From positions 9,989,501 to 10,053,500 of the forward strand of contig NC_061130.1 in NCBI RefSeq assembly GCF_905220365.1: a DNA stretch of 64,000 bases. The letters run 5' to 3'. Positions 30,706 to 43,459 of this stretch are shown piece by piece. The position numbers and the translations under genes are program-made. Within the stretch, counting starts at the first letter, position 1, and the number at the start of each line of letters is the position of its first letter. The stretch is from Vanessa cardui (taxonomy: Eukaryota > Arthropoda > Insecta > Lepidoptera > Nymphalidae). The notes beneath the pieces are model-generated. The model saw only the letters and a list, made by a program, of their open reading frames with translations, did no database searches and was not told where the DNA came from.

Positions 30706-32570
30706 TTATAACACACCATTTGATGGACTTTTTCAGTAGAGAGTATATTCCGAATCGGCGGTTCATTTAAATTCAATCAAGTGTTTGGATAAAGTTTATT
30801 TAAATTAGTAAAGACGTGTAAGATCGATATGGAACATACAAGAAGATATTAAAAATATTGTTGAAGTAGTAAAGTTGATTCATATCCTTAATAGGTCATA
30901 ACCTCCTTAGGTTTTTTAGAATATTCCAATCAATGCGGATCGTTGAATGAAATTCGCGCTAATTAATATGTGATTTTGTTCAATAAAATAGAACTATAGA
31001 ATATAACTATGTATACTTTCACTCAAGTAGAATAACAAATTCCTTTAAATTAAAAGTTCACTCAAATTATAATTGTATACCCGAAGATGACACCTTATAG
31101 GTCCTATAATAATTATATTCTTGGTAATAAACGAAATTTCAAAGATATGCGTACTCATTGCGCTGTATAGATATAATACCGAATTGGGCATCTTTACGCC
31201 TCATCTAGTCCTCGTTATGCTGCGATCGTAAATCTTCATTTCCCCCTCCCCACCCCACTTCCCTGTTCCCACTTGAAAGCTTTTGATGTCATACGTTATA
31301 ATTTTCTTTGATCATATATAAAACGTCGGAAATTCGATAAATACATCATACCATAAAGTATATATAGGCTTATTTGTGTAAGTAATATTTTTTATATATT
31401 TGTTCTCCTTTATTTTTCTTATACTACAATAGTATTATTATGTGAAAACTAGAAATTTGAGTCCTTTGAGAAGTTACTTATGTTTTTCTCAAAGGAAATC
31501 GTTTGCACAAATGTTGATCTTAATCAAATTTGAAGATAAAATCTTGGAATTCTTTATTTCATTAGATCGATTTGACTTCAGCAATACCTTCTGAAAATAT
31601 ATCCTTTGCGTATAATATAAATAAAAGCGGATTGAATGTAAATAATAACTTCTTATTACTTAACTGTTGCGTAATAGCGTAAAACGTTTTAACCAAATGT
31701 ATATGCGTTTGTGTAATTCTATATAAAAATGTTCTTTATATCTGCGTAAGTAGACGCAATAAATCCAAGCGACGGCGTATTTATTTACTTGCTGTACGTC
31801 TCCGTAAGGCCGCGTTCAAATTGCGTTCTGAGACGAATTATTTTATTGTTCCAATGTTAAAAATATACTTTTGTTTTAGTATGTATTCAATTAAAACATC
31901 TCAATACAATCACTTCTCAAATATTAAATCTCAATATTCTTACGACTATATACTTTAAATAAGGATTAATTTTTTTGTTATAAACAAAATCAGCGGTAAT
32001 CTTTTAAGAATATAAACATATGTCTCCTTTTTCCGAAAGACCAGGTAAAAAAATTAAGCCTATTCTATAAAAAAAAAAAAAAACAGTTTCCCGTGCTTAA
32101 TTTGGCTCATGTATTTTAGGTATTACATGATATTTGAATAAAAACAACATGTCACCGTAATGTGCAAAAGGCACGGAGAGACCGATAAAATAGGATTAGC
32201 GAAGCAGAAGCGGATAGATCGCTTTGATCGATCATGATTATATTGATATTTTTTAATATCTCCATACAAAAAAAGGAAAAAAAAACATTTGTACTATCCT
32301 TTTACCAGTGCGATCGCGTAACCTGTAATTAATCTTAAGATATTATGTTACTGTACATGTTAAATCTAATTAGTAGGTACACAAACAAAATTTCAAAACA
32401 TACATATGTATCGTAGGACCACTACAATACGGTTTAATAAGCTATTCGACGATTTCTAACTAATATATCCATAATAATTGAAATATATTAATATATAACA
32501 TTGTAAGTGAAGTAGCAATATTGTTATATCACTACTGCATACAGATCAGAACTTTCCTATGTAAATATTA
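30706..32570. other. intergenic, AT-rich
   Basis: Only a C-rich patch at about 31225-31275 (CATTTCCCCCTCCCCACC) stands out. No gene recognised. Confidence 0.6.
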
Positions 32571-32579
32571 CAGCAGATA

Positions 32580-32920
32580 GTACATCACGCGACGGTCTGA
32601 GTGCGATATTATTTTGTAGTCAGGCGGCTTCAGGCACGGAACACAATTAACTTGTAAGATTGTCTGCGGAGGCTGCACTCGTACCCTCGCCCTCCTCAAT
32701 CTACCCTCCCTCCGAAACAAAACATCAATAAACTTACATGGACGTGGAATTTTGAACCGTAGCGTAAAACTATAGGGTTAAAAGTCGTATAAACATTTGT
32801 AAGTTTTATGTGGCGCATTTATTTCGTGTAGGTATAGCAGTCCAGTTACCCTTGATTGGTTGTCGTTCCTCTAATCCCGTTTTGATCCTTTCCACCCAAA
32901 CCTAGCCCTCGTCGGTGCTC
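32580..32920. promoter_or_regulatory. GC-raised non-coding island
   Basis: CATCACGCGACGGTCTGAG, GTCTGCGGAGGCTGCACTCG and TCGGTGCTCAGTTAAC in AT-rich DNA, with no sustained open frame. Candidate enhancer by composition only. Confidence 0.25.
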
Positions 32921-34500
32921 AGTTAACTATTGACATGCGTTCATACCTGTTTGTTTGTATGTTTTTATTGTGACAAGTATATTTATTAATACTTGTTGAA
33001 AATCTTGTAGCGTAAATACTGCTAAAGTAATTTCATGTTTAAAGTTTTGAATCATATTATACTTGTGCAACTGTTCCTGACGAAATGAAATAAATTTAGC
33101 TTGAAGTAAGCTTTATATTTTATTAAAGTTGGTATTATGAAGGAATATTATATGTTCTTTTTAAAGTCCACTATCAATTGCATTCTATTCTCAAGTTTAG
33201 TTCAATGAACACCAACGATGTATTCCCAGTGTTTCTATTTTCCTTTCTAACTAAACGACATGCAACTTGCTAAAAAAACTGCAAAGATTCGAGATCGAAC
33301 CCCCAACTGTAACATCGCAAGGTATTGATACTAATTAATTCTACGTTACAATTTTTTTGAGATAGGATTCTCAATTACAAAGCAATAAATTTAAATAGAA
33401 TAAGTTCCATGAAAAAAAATAGTAATTTAATTGCTGAGCAACAAATTAATAGCAAAAAACGTTTCATTTTAAATCCAAATCTATTTTTAAAATAAAAATG
33501 ACAGTCATTTTTTTCGTCTACATACTTGTGCAATACTTTTACTCATTTTATGTAACATCAAGTAAAATACTTTCAGTTCTTATCTTTAAAAAGTTATCTG
33601 AAAACTAAGATCGAAGTCAAATAATATCTTAACTATTGTTATACATATAGTATTCCTACGTGTAGATAAACAAAACTTATGTTTTATTTATTTAAAATCA
33701 TTACGTCGTGGCAATTTGCGCTAATTTTTTTTTATTCGTAATTCCATGATTCCAAGATCTCATTGCCCTCCTTCGGTTATTATTATTACTCAACCAACAA
33801 TAAAAATATGTATTACTTCCTTATAAACTCTTAATTCAATAGATCGACAGAAATCATAATTTTTATCGTATTCTAAACATAAAAAAGTGTTTCTATTCGA
33901 GGACTATATTTGTCTTATAGAATAATTAAGTATCAATCTTTTGCAGTTCGAGCAACATCTGCAATGAAAGCACATGGCGTGTTTTTATTTTTACTATTTA
34001 AATGTAAGCTAAGCATATATGTCTATGGCATTACAAATTAGGTTCTATATTTATCGTATTTGTAGACTTTGAAGGAATGTGGAACGAATATACGGATTTG
34101 TACAAAATACTTTATTTATAATATTTTGGAAATGATTGAATTATGTTTTTATATTTAATCTCAAATAACAATCATGAACTGCATGCAGTGCATGATCCTA
34201 TAAGGCTATGCGGAACTAGCATTCTTACTTACGCGGTGTGTTGTTCCAGGACAAACATAATAAAACGCAGGGATGATATGATATCTCGTACATACGCACT
34301 CGCATGTAGACCTCAGACCCCAGTGACTAAAGCAATCCTTGATAAAATAAAAAACAACATTAGTGTTTGCCACCATAAAGATAAGATGTGACGCGCACGA
34401 ACTACGGTCGCCCACTGAATACACGTGCTTATGTAAGTAGTAACGAGAAGAGCAAATACTACAACGAACTCTAATTATAGCCGTGTAAATAATAAAACTC
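32921..34500. other. intergenic, AT-rich
   Basis: No convincing gene. Opposed open frames at 34143-34424 are shadows of one another without recognisable similarity. Confidence 0.6.
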
Positions 34501-34504
34501 TTAA

Positions 34505-34890
34505 TTACTCCTCAAATAATTCGTTCAATGCCTTCGACGTCAGCGCAGGGCCGAGCACCTCGTGCCCTGAAAAGTCATTAGAGTGGTCGGGCGCTAGTCC
34601 GCGAAAGCTCCCACCAAAAGGAGCAAAGAATCGAAAAGCGATACCGGCTAATCCCACTAATCGGGGAGCAATTGAAAAATAAAAATGTAGATGGCGGAAT
34701 GATTCCATTTGGAGCCAAAACGATGCGACAAAATAATAAAAAAGGTAGGAGCGGAACGGAATGGGCTTGCCCTCGGCGGCCGACGGCTAATATTGAAAGC
34801 AAATCCTCGACTAAATCCTTAAAGCGCCTGGATTGGAGCACCTGGAAACTGTGTGTTTGCACCGCCCGCGTCGCTACTCTGATAATCATT
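34505..34890. promoter_or_regulatory. GC-raised non-coding island
   Basis: Open frames run through it on both strands, which is typical of stop-poor GC-rich DNA rather than of a gene. It contains GGCTAATCCCACTAATCGG (34644-34662), with one TAATCC, the site preferred by Lys50 homeodomains such as Pitx. Such sites are not enriched in the window as a whole. Confidence 0.3.
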
Positions 34891-35271
34891 TACTGGATTA
34901 TTGTATACTTTCCGCTTAATGTCACCGAATTTCGTGAATCAATTGGTCGCAATTTATTGGCGCACCGAACTTTGACCCCAATTTTCACGTTGGAATTTTC
35001 AAAGGATTTGGAGGTTTTACACTTATATTGTAACTGGATCAGCTTTAGCAAAATTTTCTTTATGGCCAGTTTCGAATAAATTGCTTTTGTTCGTTTAAAA
35101 ATGTAATGTAAGACTATGTACATAAATATGTATGTTGTCTTGCGATTTTTTTATCTTACGTAATCGATCTATATTATTAGCAAGAAAGTAAATACGATAA
35201 ACCTTAGTTAAATGTGAGTGTCTTTGTGTATTTGTCCATAGCTGAGAAAAATATCACTTAGTTCCTAAAGA

Positions 35272-35415
35272 AAGGTTTCTCTACTGAGTTTTTTGCCGGT
35301 TCTTCTCGGAGGAATCTACTTTTCGAACCGGTGGTAGCTTCACTTAATTGTTAAATGACTATGCAAAAGTGCTTGTAAAAGCCTACTTGAATAAAGTTTA
35401 TTTTGATTTTGAGAA
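35272..35415 (+). repeat. R3 repeat, well preserved 3' part
   Basis: TTTTTTGCCGGTTCTTCTCGG, CTTTTCGAACCGGTGGTAGC, TTAATTGTTAAATGACTATG, AGTGCTTGTAAAAGCCTAC and the TTTTGATTTTGA end. Confidence 0.9.
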
Positions 35416-35614
35416 TTAATTTTCTGCTTATGGTGTACCAAATATAAAAATGATACCTCGCTTTCAAAAAGTCTCACTTAAAATAATAGTATTGATAGAC
35501 ACTTAATACATTTTACTTTCAAACTACGTATAAACTTATTGAATTGAAATACTTACAATACCTAATCAGTTGCCTTTGTAGTCAGTGTTTATCAATTCAG
35601 AATATATTTTATTC

Positions 35615-35725
35615 GAGTGGCTCTTACAAACACTTTTCATCGTCATTTTACAAGATTAAATTATTTGTAAATACCGATTCTAAACGATAATTCTACCGAC
35701 AAGAAATTCAGAAGTTATTCTTTCC
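35615..35725 (-). repeat. R3 repeat, diverged
   Basis: GAGTGGCTCTTACAAACACTT, CATCGTCATTTTACAAG and ATTCTACCGACAAGAAATTC correspond to the reversed R3 order. Confidence 0.65.
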
Positions 35726-36920
35726 TAAAAAATAAATATCATGAAGTATATCAATATGCATGAATGTTAACTCCCAACCATTTTTTGTTATCTATATAAT
35801 ATTTAATTGGGCTATATACTATAATTATTTTATGAATTTGAGAAGTATTTAAGGGGTTTTGTTGCAGAAGGGAATGTTTAGCCCATGGAAGGATGAATTG
35901 ACTTAGCGAAGACGTTGGCTCGGCATCACAAGCTTGCTTTTATTTCTCGTGTTCGTACAAATTCCTCGCCGATTTTATTGCAATGATTAATAATAATACA
36001 GTAATTACTTTTTTTGTTATTATACCATTCTTATGTCACTTTCGTGTACCACAGATTCGCGAAATACACGAATAACATTCCGTTTATTATCTGATTAAAT
36101 TTATATCTATATATAATATAATATATCTCTTTGCCTTGATTTTTGTTTGTAAAAATATATTACATTAACTAAAATTTTGAAAGAAATTATTTCTATAGTT
36201 TATATATTATGGTTTGATATGTAATGTAAAAGGCCATTCTAATGTAAAACTATTAATAAACATAAGAATTAATAACATTAAATACTTAAATATATATCGG
36301 AAATGCGATTCACCGGGGAAATGCTGCTAGCATTCTTGCCACAATAACTAGTTTTAGTTCATAGTTGTAAATTTAACTTAAATTGCATAGCACTGACATA
36401 TGAAATCGTTATCGACTTTCATTCTGGTCTTAGATCTATAATCTTAATAGAAACACCTAATGCTTAGTTTATTTAATCCAAAAAATGATTTCAATTTACG
36501 AAATTATATCATAAAATTATTTATTAGTATTAGTAAAACTTACAGCCCAAGCAGGTAAATGTTATAAACTTCGATAAACTCTTTTTACACGTAATTGAAG
36601 AGATCGAAACAGTTTCCAGCTTTCCGAGAATTAATTATCCGACAAGCCTCGTATATTGCCTGGCCTATTCAGATATTTGAGCGTCTGCATCATTGCGAGT
36701 AGTTGTAACCACGACAACGTAATCTATCTCCCTCTGCCAGCCCCGGTAAAAGCTTATGCTAACGCGAAATTTATACCAATTCAATTTAATGCACCTTTAT
36801 CGGAAATTTATAAAAGCCGTGCTACTTGCTATTCTTATAGATGCTACATGGACATTCGTCTTTGATACTCAATTTCTGTTCCTTCTGATAATATATTGCC
36901 GCCAGCTGGAGCTGGTACTG
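35726..36920. other. intergenic
   Basis: AT-rich, with a mild GC rise at 36610-36780. No gene recognised. Confidence 0.6.
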
Positions 36921-36924
36921 TCAA

Positions 36925-37400
36925 GTGTTTAAAAAACGTGAATGTTAGATTGCAGGTTCGAATCTGGATAAGCTCCACTGTTTCATCTCCTACTTAATTC
37001 TTGATTATTATAATTCATCCCTTCCTCGGTGAAGAAAAATATCAAAATCAAAATATGCTTTATTCAAGTAGTCTTTTACAAGTGCTTTGAATCGTCATTT
37101 AACAACTATATTAATTCGGAAAGTAGATTATACCGAGAATAACCGGCAAGAAACTCAGTACCTATTTGCTCTTTTTCAACATTTAAAAATACAGTCATGA
37201 TAGTTAATTACAATAATATATGTATATAATTTATCCTGTATTAATTCTACGCTTTTTTAACGTCTGTAAACCTGCCCATACTTCGAATGTAAAGTCGACA
37301 TATATCACACGAGTACCGATTGGACCAGCGTGGTAGAATCAGGTCGATACTTTTCTTCAATAGGCGAAGAAGTCTTGCCCTAGTAGTAAGAAATTAAAAT
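36925..37400 (+). repeat. old SINE-A relative split by an R3 copy
   Basis: Left part: GATTGCAGGTTCGAATCTGG, AATTCATCCCTTCCTCGGTGA. Right part from about 37258: GTAAACCTGCCCATACTTCG, CCGATTGGACCAGCGTGGTAG, GGCGAAGAAGTCTTGCCCTAG. The two halves are the start and end of one diverged SINE. Confidence 0.7.
37040..37257 (-). repeat. R3 repeat inserted in the old SINE
   Basis: Begins ATCAAAATCAAAATATGC (reverse of the TTTTGA tail) and runs through CTTTTACAAGTGCTTTGAA and GAGAATAACCGGCAAGAAAC to TTAATTCTACGCTTTTTTAA, matching the extended form at 5241-5437. Confidence 0.85.
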
Positions 37401-39768
37401 TGTGCAAAGCAACCTATAACTACGATGCTAGTTTAAGTTTGAAGTTTAAATTATATCCTTTTGAAAGAATGTATGTTCAAGAAAAAACGTAATGGCAAGG
37501 GACATAATATCACATATTTTGGAACGGTCTGTAATTTTTTTCAAATTGACGACTTTGATTTTGACATTTTTTCCAGCTTTGAAAGAGATCAGTAATAGAT
37601 TTAAACATATATGTTATTGATATACAAAGATTTTGCGTATCTCTAATAGTTATCTAGGCCATTGTCCTGACCGACAATTTTCTATCGTAATGTAAGTAAC
37701 GCAACTATTACAATTCATTAACATGGTATAAAGTCTATCTTTTTCCTAAACTTATAAGACTCTTCAACATGAGTATGATGCCTAAAGAAATACTATATTT
37801 TCAATGTTAATTGTAAACTTAACTGTAACTTGTAGAATTTGAAATATAAGTATTGACCATATAAAATATACTCTATCTATTCATAAGAGTTCAGTAAATG
37901 TTCTCATAAAGTATCAGTAAGTATTAAATAGGAATTTAAGCTGCGAAATCTATGTTATTTGTACGTGTGTACTTTTAAAGTTAATAAGGAAGATTTCGTT
38001 ACCTCCTTAAGGTTTTTTTTATTTGTGTGAAACAAATTTTCTAAAATATAATCTTTGTTTGGTCGTAATTTCGGTAGGACTTTCTTATGTCAAGTTCATA
38101 ATGTACTTTTTAGATTAGATCTATCTTTTGGTTTGGAAATCGCGAGTAAGTGAAGGAATGGATAAATGTGAATGGAACACTTAATAAAATGTAAGCTCTA
38201 CTATTTGTTACATTATTTATATTTCATATATAAAACAATGTGTTATTTAAGAATAAACATATATATACTGTCAAGAAGGTGTGCTCATTCACATTTAAAT
38301 TAAATTGATTTTCTTTAACACTTTAATTTAAAATATTTAGAGACATATTATTTGACATGAAATACTGTGGTGAAATACTGATACTAAATACACAACATAA
38401 TCTTTTTAATTACGATATCACATAACAAACTTCTAAAATTATCATTGTTTCTTTACTATATTGTCTATGTATTATATACAAAAACCTTCCTCACGAAACA
38501 CTACATCTATTAAAATAATTTACATCAAAACCCCTTGTGTAGTTTTAAAGATTGAGACATACAAACGGACAGAGGAAGCGACTTTGTTTTATACTATGTA
38601 CAGTATGTATTAACTCTGGTTTATATCAATACTATATTAGACTATATTGTATCGAGACATGCAGGTAATTTCGTGTCTAGTTTGCATTCGGTATCACATG
38701 AGTAAGATTTAAAAAGACAATACAAAATAATATACAGAAACAGAAGTACCTTTGTATAATAACTTGCCTTCTACTAATATAAATAATACTTACTATATTA
38801 ATATAAGCAATCGCTAAAAAAATGTAACGCCCTACTTTAATGACTCTAATTCAATTTCAAAGGTCTGATGTAATTTAAAGAGTTCACACAAACTTGAACG
38901 TCTTTAGAATATTTGCATATGGTTTATGTTTTGGTCTCCACAAATGTGACCACGACTCCGAACTTCGAAATAAACATGAGTGGCTGTCGATCCGACTTCG
39001 CTGGAATGAACGCAACCTATCTCTTCTATACTTCCCCTATTTACTTTGAGGAGCTTTTTGAGTTTCTATCTATGAGTGCCACACTCATCAGCAATTACTT
39101 TGTTTACTAACATATCTTTTTTTTCACTAAATCCCTCCCTGTTAAATCTTTTCAAGTGTGAATTCTTTTCCTCTTTATTTAAGACCTCCTAAGTCCCATA
39201 CGTATTTTGAATGTCATCTAAAACGAACACCTTTTGTCGCTTAATATGACATAATTATTTATTTGCTATTGTGGGTATCTCTAATAATTTATTCCATTGT
39301 TTTGTTTCTTTAATCTACACATTTAAATATTACACATATATATATATACATTTCATCATTATATAATAGAACATTCTTGCTTGCAACCGAAGAGATAGAT
39401 GTTATACATAAGTTTAATCTCCCTCTCTCTAAATATATTAGCTTGTATTAAAAAAAAAAAAAAACGAAATAATTATTACATTATGTGATTTCTCCACAGC
39501 TAGCCAGCTTAACGGACACTTTTACGTATTTTAATTTATCCGAAATTGATGCCACAAATTAAAAATTTCCTTTTATTTTTCAGCCAACAATATTAATGAA
39601 CTGAACCGGAGTGATATAAATCAAGCTTTAAATTACAATTGTTTTACTCACCGATACATTTTGTTGTTTTTAAATCTGTTTAATACTTATTAGTTAGGAA
39701 ATAAATGAAATAAAAATAGACATTTACATGCAAATTGTATTTTTTTCTTTCAATCATATATTTTTTTC
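37401..39768. other. intergenic, AT-rich
   Basis: No gene or repeat family recognised apart from short TA runs (39337-39350) and an A run (39451-39464). Confidence 0.6.
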
Positions 39769-40062
39769 GAGATGGCCCAGCAGTTTGAACGAATGCATCT
39801 TAACCGACGATTGCGGGTTCAAACCCAGGCAAGCACCGCTGATTCATATGCTTAATTTGTCTTTATAATTTATCTCGTGCTCAGCGGTGAAGGAAAACAC
39901 CGTGAGGAAACCTGCATGTGACAAATTTCATAGAAATTCTGCCACATGTATATTCTACCAACCCGCATTGGAACAGCGTGGTGGAATATGTTCCAAACCT
40001 TCTCGAAGGGAGAGGAGGCCTTTAGCCAAGCAGTAGGAAATTACAGGCTGTTGTTGTTGTTG
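39769..40062 (+). repeat. SINE-A copy, full length
   Basis: Head GAGATGGCCCAGCAGTTTG, B-box region GCGGGTTCAAACCCAGG, complete body, tail (TTG)n at 40050-40062. Confidence 0.92.
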
Positions 40063-42600
40063 TATATATATACATTTATATATTTTAAATAATATGAAGC
40101 TCACGAAGACATTTGGAATGACTACAGTTGATAAACAGTAAGTAAAAATAATTAAGTTTATCTATTATATATCTTTATAATGAGTTATGACTAAATAGAG
40201 GTAATATTTTTACCCCTTATTCCTTTAATATGGACTCAACTTTGGACGTCATCAATTTTCAGTACTGAAGGACAACATTAATTAATTTTGAACCTATTTC
40301 TTGCAAAACTGATGCATACAGAAACTCAGTTACATACGATTTCATTTGAAATTATGTCATTCGTTATGAAACATAAGTAGGTAAATGATATACTAGAATA
40401 TTTGCAAGCTCAAGCAAACCAACTAATACATTGTATTTCTTAATTAAATTCTCGAGGATATTTTTTAACATTACATTTTTAAATTTGAAATTATTATAAA
40501 TCATTTAATCGATAAATAAATAATGCAAAGGTTTTTTTCCTATAATAACGTTGTAAATTGCTATCCTTTACACAAATACATTAGTCTGTTTGGGTATTTG
40601 GTAAAAACAGACTCATTACAAAAGCAATAGTAGCTGTGAAGGAATGAACTGTGATCAGTTACTATGTATGTAATGACTTTAAATTTGAACAATCTATTGT
40701 TATGTAGTGGTCTTACCCTGGGTTATACTCGTATTATGATTTAGTAGCGACCCGCTTCGGCTTCGACCGGGCCGGGCCGACTGCTGATACTAAATATACT
40801 ACAGATTTTTCCTTGTTTCTCTACTACATATATTGTCCTTGTATTATATAGCTTCCTCTCGAATCACTCTATCTACTAAAAATACCGCATCAAAATCCTT
40901 TGCGTAATTATAAAGATGTACTTATATAGGAACAGACAACGGTAAGCGACTATCTTTTATACTATATAATGGTATTGAAAATGATTGTGACGTTAAATTA
41001 TGATAATGGAAAAGACTGAAATAAAACGATTCAAATACTCGGTGATATTTTTTTTTATTATGACTAGAGGTTTTTTAAGTTACAAAACAATCAGTTATCC
41101 GTTAAATACATTTACAAAATAATGCGAAACAACTTAGTTCGTATATATTTCGTTTGATATGTATAAAATGAAAACCTCGAATTATTACATTTTGAATAAT
41201 TATTTACATTATAATCTTTACAATTACATAATTAGGCACACAGAAGTAGGTTTTACTAATTCGTGTTAATTTATTCTAACTATTCTCTGGAAAAATAGCG
41301 CTTTGTTAATAACTATATTAAATTTATCCTTTTGATTAACAACAATTAGCATTCATAAATTGTTACATTTTTTTTTAAATGTTTTTATAGCAGCAATGAA
41401 TTCGAAACACTTTTATATTTTGAGAATTATATAATAAACATATTTTTGAAATGATTGATTATTATCGTTATGTAATGATATATTTCTTATTTGCTTTGTA
41501 CATCATATTTTAGTCATTTTTAATAATTATGACGTATTATTTATATTAGGAATGCGCTAAGATTTCAAAGAATAATTAGTCTATGTCGTTCTAATGACAA
41601 TAAAATTCAACCGCTACATAGATACAAATATTTACAATTTAATTGGAAGATAATAAATATTAAGTACTCGTATTAATAATGAGATCTTGGTTACATTAAT
41701 CTCATTCAAAGGTCTGCATCTTTTTAAATATTTCAGCAAAGGGTTCTTCCACTGTCGATAATTCACTGTTTATAGGTATTTTAAAAGCGATACTTTACAA
41801 TAAGTAAAAGTGTATATGTACAATATCAGCACATATGTTTTACATTTCAGTGTGTGCGTGTCAGTCTTTCATGTTTCTCATTGATAACATTAAAGAAAAC
41901 TACATACACTTTTGAATAGGAACATTTAAAAAAAAAAATACTTGCAGTGGAAGATCATCTTCATAAATATTTCGAAACACCCTTAATGTTCTTTTGATTT
42001 ATATTAAAATATAAAATAATGGTATTTTTAGTAAGACTTTGGTTTGCTTAATTAAGTATATTTACATGTAAGTTAAATAATTATGTTGTATGAATAATAT
42101 TTTCACATCGTTTATTTTATTTTTATTTTCCATGTTGCATTTAAGACGTGGCGCGACCTTTAAAGTTTAAAAGTTTGAAGAGAAAATCTTAATATTTTTA
42201 AATTTAAGAACAATATTCAAAATTCAACTGACAAATTATTTACAATGTCATAAATTAATTGATTTCTTTTTAATCTTTGCGGAATATTGTAACATCGATC
42301 CGGTGTCTTAAAACACAAATTATTACTTATTAAAATAATTTCAAAATACCTCTCTATCATTGAGGTGAATGTCACCAAATGCATTTTAACATATTATATA
42401 ATTATAAATTTCAAATAACAGAACTTTACACTAAAATTAAATGCTTCGAAATAAAGTAAATTTTGTAAAAATAAATAACCTAAATATATTTACAACGAAC
42501 GCCATCAAGGTACACAATTGAAAAATTCTTATATTAATCTACATACATTTAAGCTTGTAAAAATTGCACACATCGCTTTGGTATACGTACATACATAGCT
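40063..42600. other. intergenic downstream of Pitx, AT-rich
   Basis: No coding exon recognised. An alternative, longer Pitx 3' UTR could extend into this region, which the sequence alone cannot show. Confidence 0.55.
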
Positions 42601-42619
42601 ACATATTTACAAAATAATG

Positions 42620-42865
42620 TCTAGAACGAATCGTTTAGTTTTTATTGCCCGTAGTTTCGTAACCTATCATATGGGATCTCGCGTAATGAGGTCGAGCGAA
42701 GTCTCCGATGTCGACTCATTAGTCGAACCATTCCCAGAGGTGGCGGTAAAGGCCGTGCGCGTGCGCGGCGCTGGAGTGCGCCCGCGCCGGCGGCGACTAG
42801 GAAGCGCGTGCGGCTGCGAGTAACGGCGCTGGCGATCGCGTCTCGTCTCGGCCGCGGGCCTCGTC
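42620..42865 (-). terminator. Pitx 3' UTR and polyadenylation signal
   Basis: The only near AATAAA downstream of the stop on the minus strand is at 42646-42641 (GCAATAAAAAC), 220 bp after the stop codon. The UTR is unusually CpG-rich (GCGCGTGCGCGGCGCTGGAG). Confidence 0.5.
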
Positions 42866-43459
42866 TCAAAGCACGCGGTCCGACACGCCCACCCCGCCCG
42901 CCGCGTACTGGCACGCGGACAACGGGGCCGATCCTGCGCGCGACACCGGTGACACTGTACCGTATCCGCTACTGAAACCCGATGAGTGTTGCTTCGCCTT
43001 CAGTCGGAGGGATGCGATAGATGACGACATCGCCGGGCATGGCTCCGCACGGTACATACTATAAGGATTTGGTGGTGCCGTATACGGGCATGGTGCTACT
43101 CCGCCACCGACACTGGCAGAACCGCCTACGCCACCCATGCCCCCTCCACCTACTCCGCCCATTGACGTCGCAGTATTGAAACAGTTTACGGAACCTTGAT
43201 GATGGCTCGCAGGGACGACGGAGCCTAATGGATTGACAGGCCATGGAAAGCTCTTAGTACCGAGCGGACTAGGAACTTTTGCTGCCCAGTTATTGTAAGG
43301 GTAGGACGAATACAACGCATCCGTATCTGGAAACGGTTGCATCAGACCGTTAAACTGCGTACTAAAACCATTCTTAAAGTCTGCAGCGGCGGCGGCGGCA
43401 GCGTTCATTGCGTTTCTTTCGCGCTTCCGCCATTTAGCTCTCCGGTTTTTGAACCACAC
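42866..43459 (-). CDS. Ptx1: Pitx last exon: recognition helix, C-terminal region, OAR
   Basis: Acceptor TTTTGTTACAG at 43460. 197 codons plus TGA. VWFKNRRAKWRKRERN finishes the homeodomain, followed by Ala7, FNGLMQPFPDTDALYSSYPY, NNWAAKVPSPLGTKSFPWPV (a Pitx-like conserved middle), a Gly-rich run, the OAR motif and a short tail ending SDRVL. Much more GC-rich than the rest of the window. Confidence 0.96.
   Translation of the reverse strand: MWFKNRRAKWRKRERNAMNAAAAAAADFKNGFSTQFNGLMQPFPDTDALYSSYPYNNWAAKVPSPLGTKSFPWPVNPLGSVVPASHHQGSVNCFNTATSMGGVGGGGMGGVGGSASVGGGVAPCPYTAPPNPYSMYRAEPCPAMSSSIASLRLKAKQHSSGFSSGYGTVSPVSRAGSAPLSACQYAAGGVGVSDRVL

Noticed and set aside
33280..33320. tRNA-like GAGATCGAACCCCC
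   Set aside because: Only a B-box-like word. No A-box or arms at the right spacing.
34644..34662. Cluster of Pitx (TAATCC) sites as autoregulation
   Set aside because: A by-eye count of TAATCC/GGATTA over the window gives no more than expected by chance for this length, so only the single local site is noted.
34672..35079. 135-codon plus-strand frame
   Set aside because: Opposite-strand frames are open over the same GC-raised block and the peptide shows no recognisable domain. Treated as a non-coding island.
42642..42914. 90-codon minus-strand frame overlapping the end of Pitx
   Set aside because: Arg/Gly/Pro-rich translation of CpG-rich UTR in another frame of the same exon; shadow frame.
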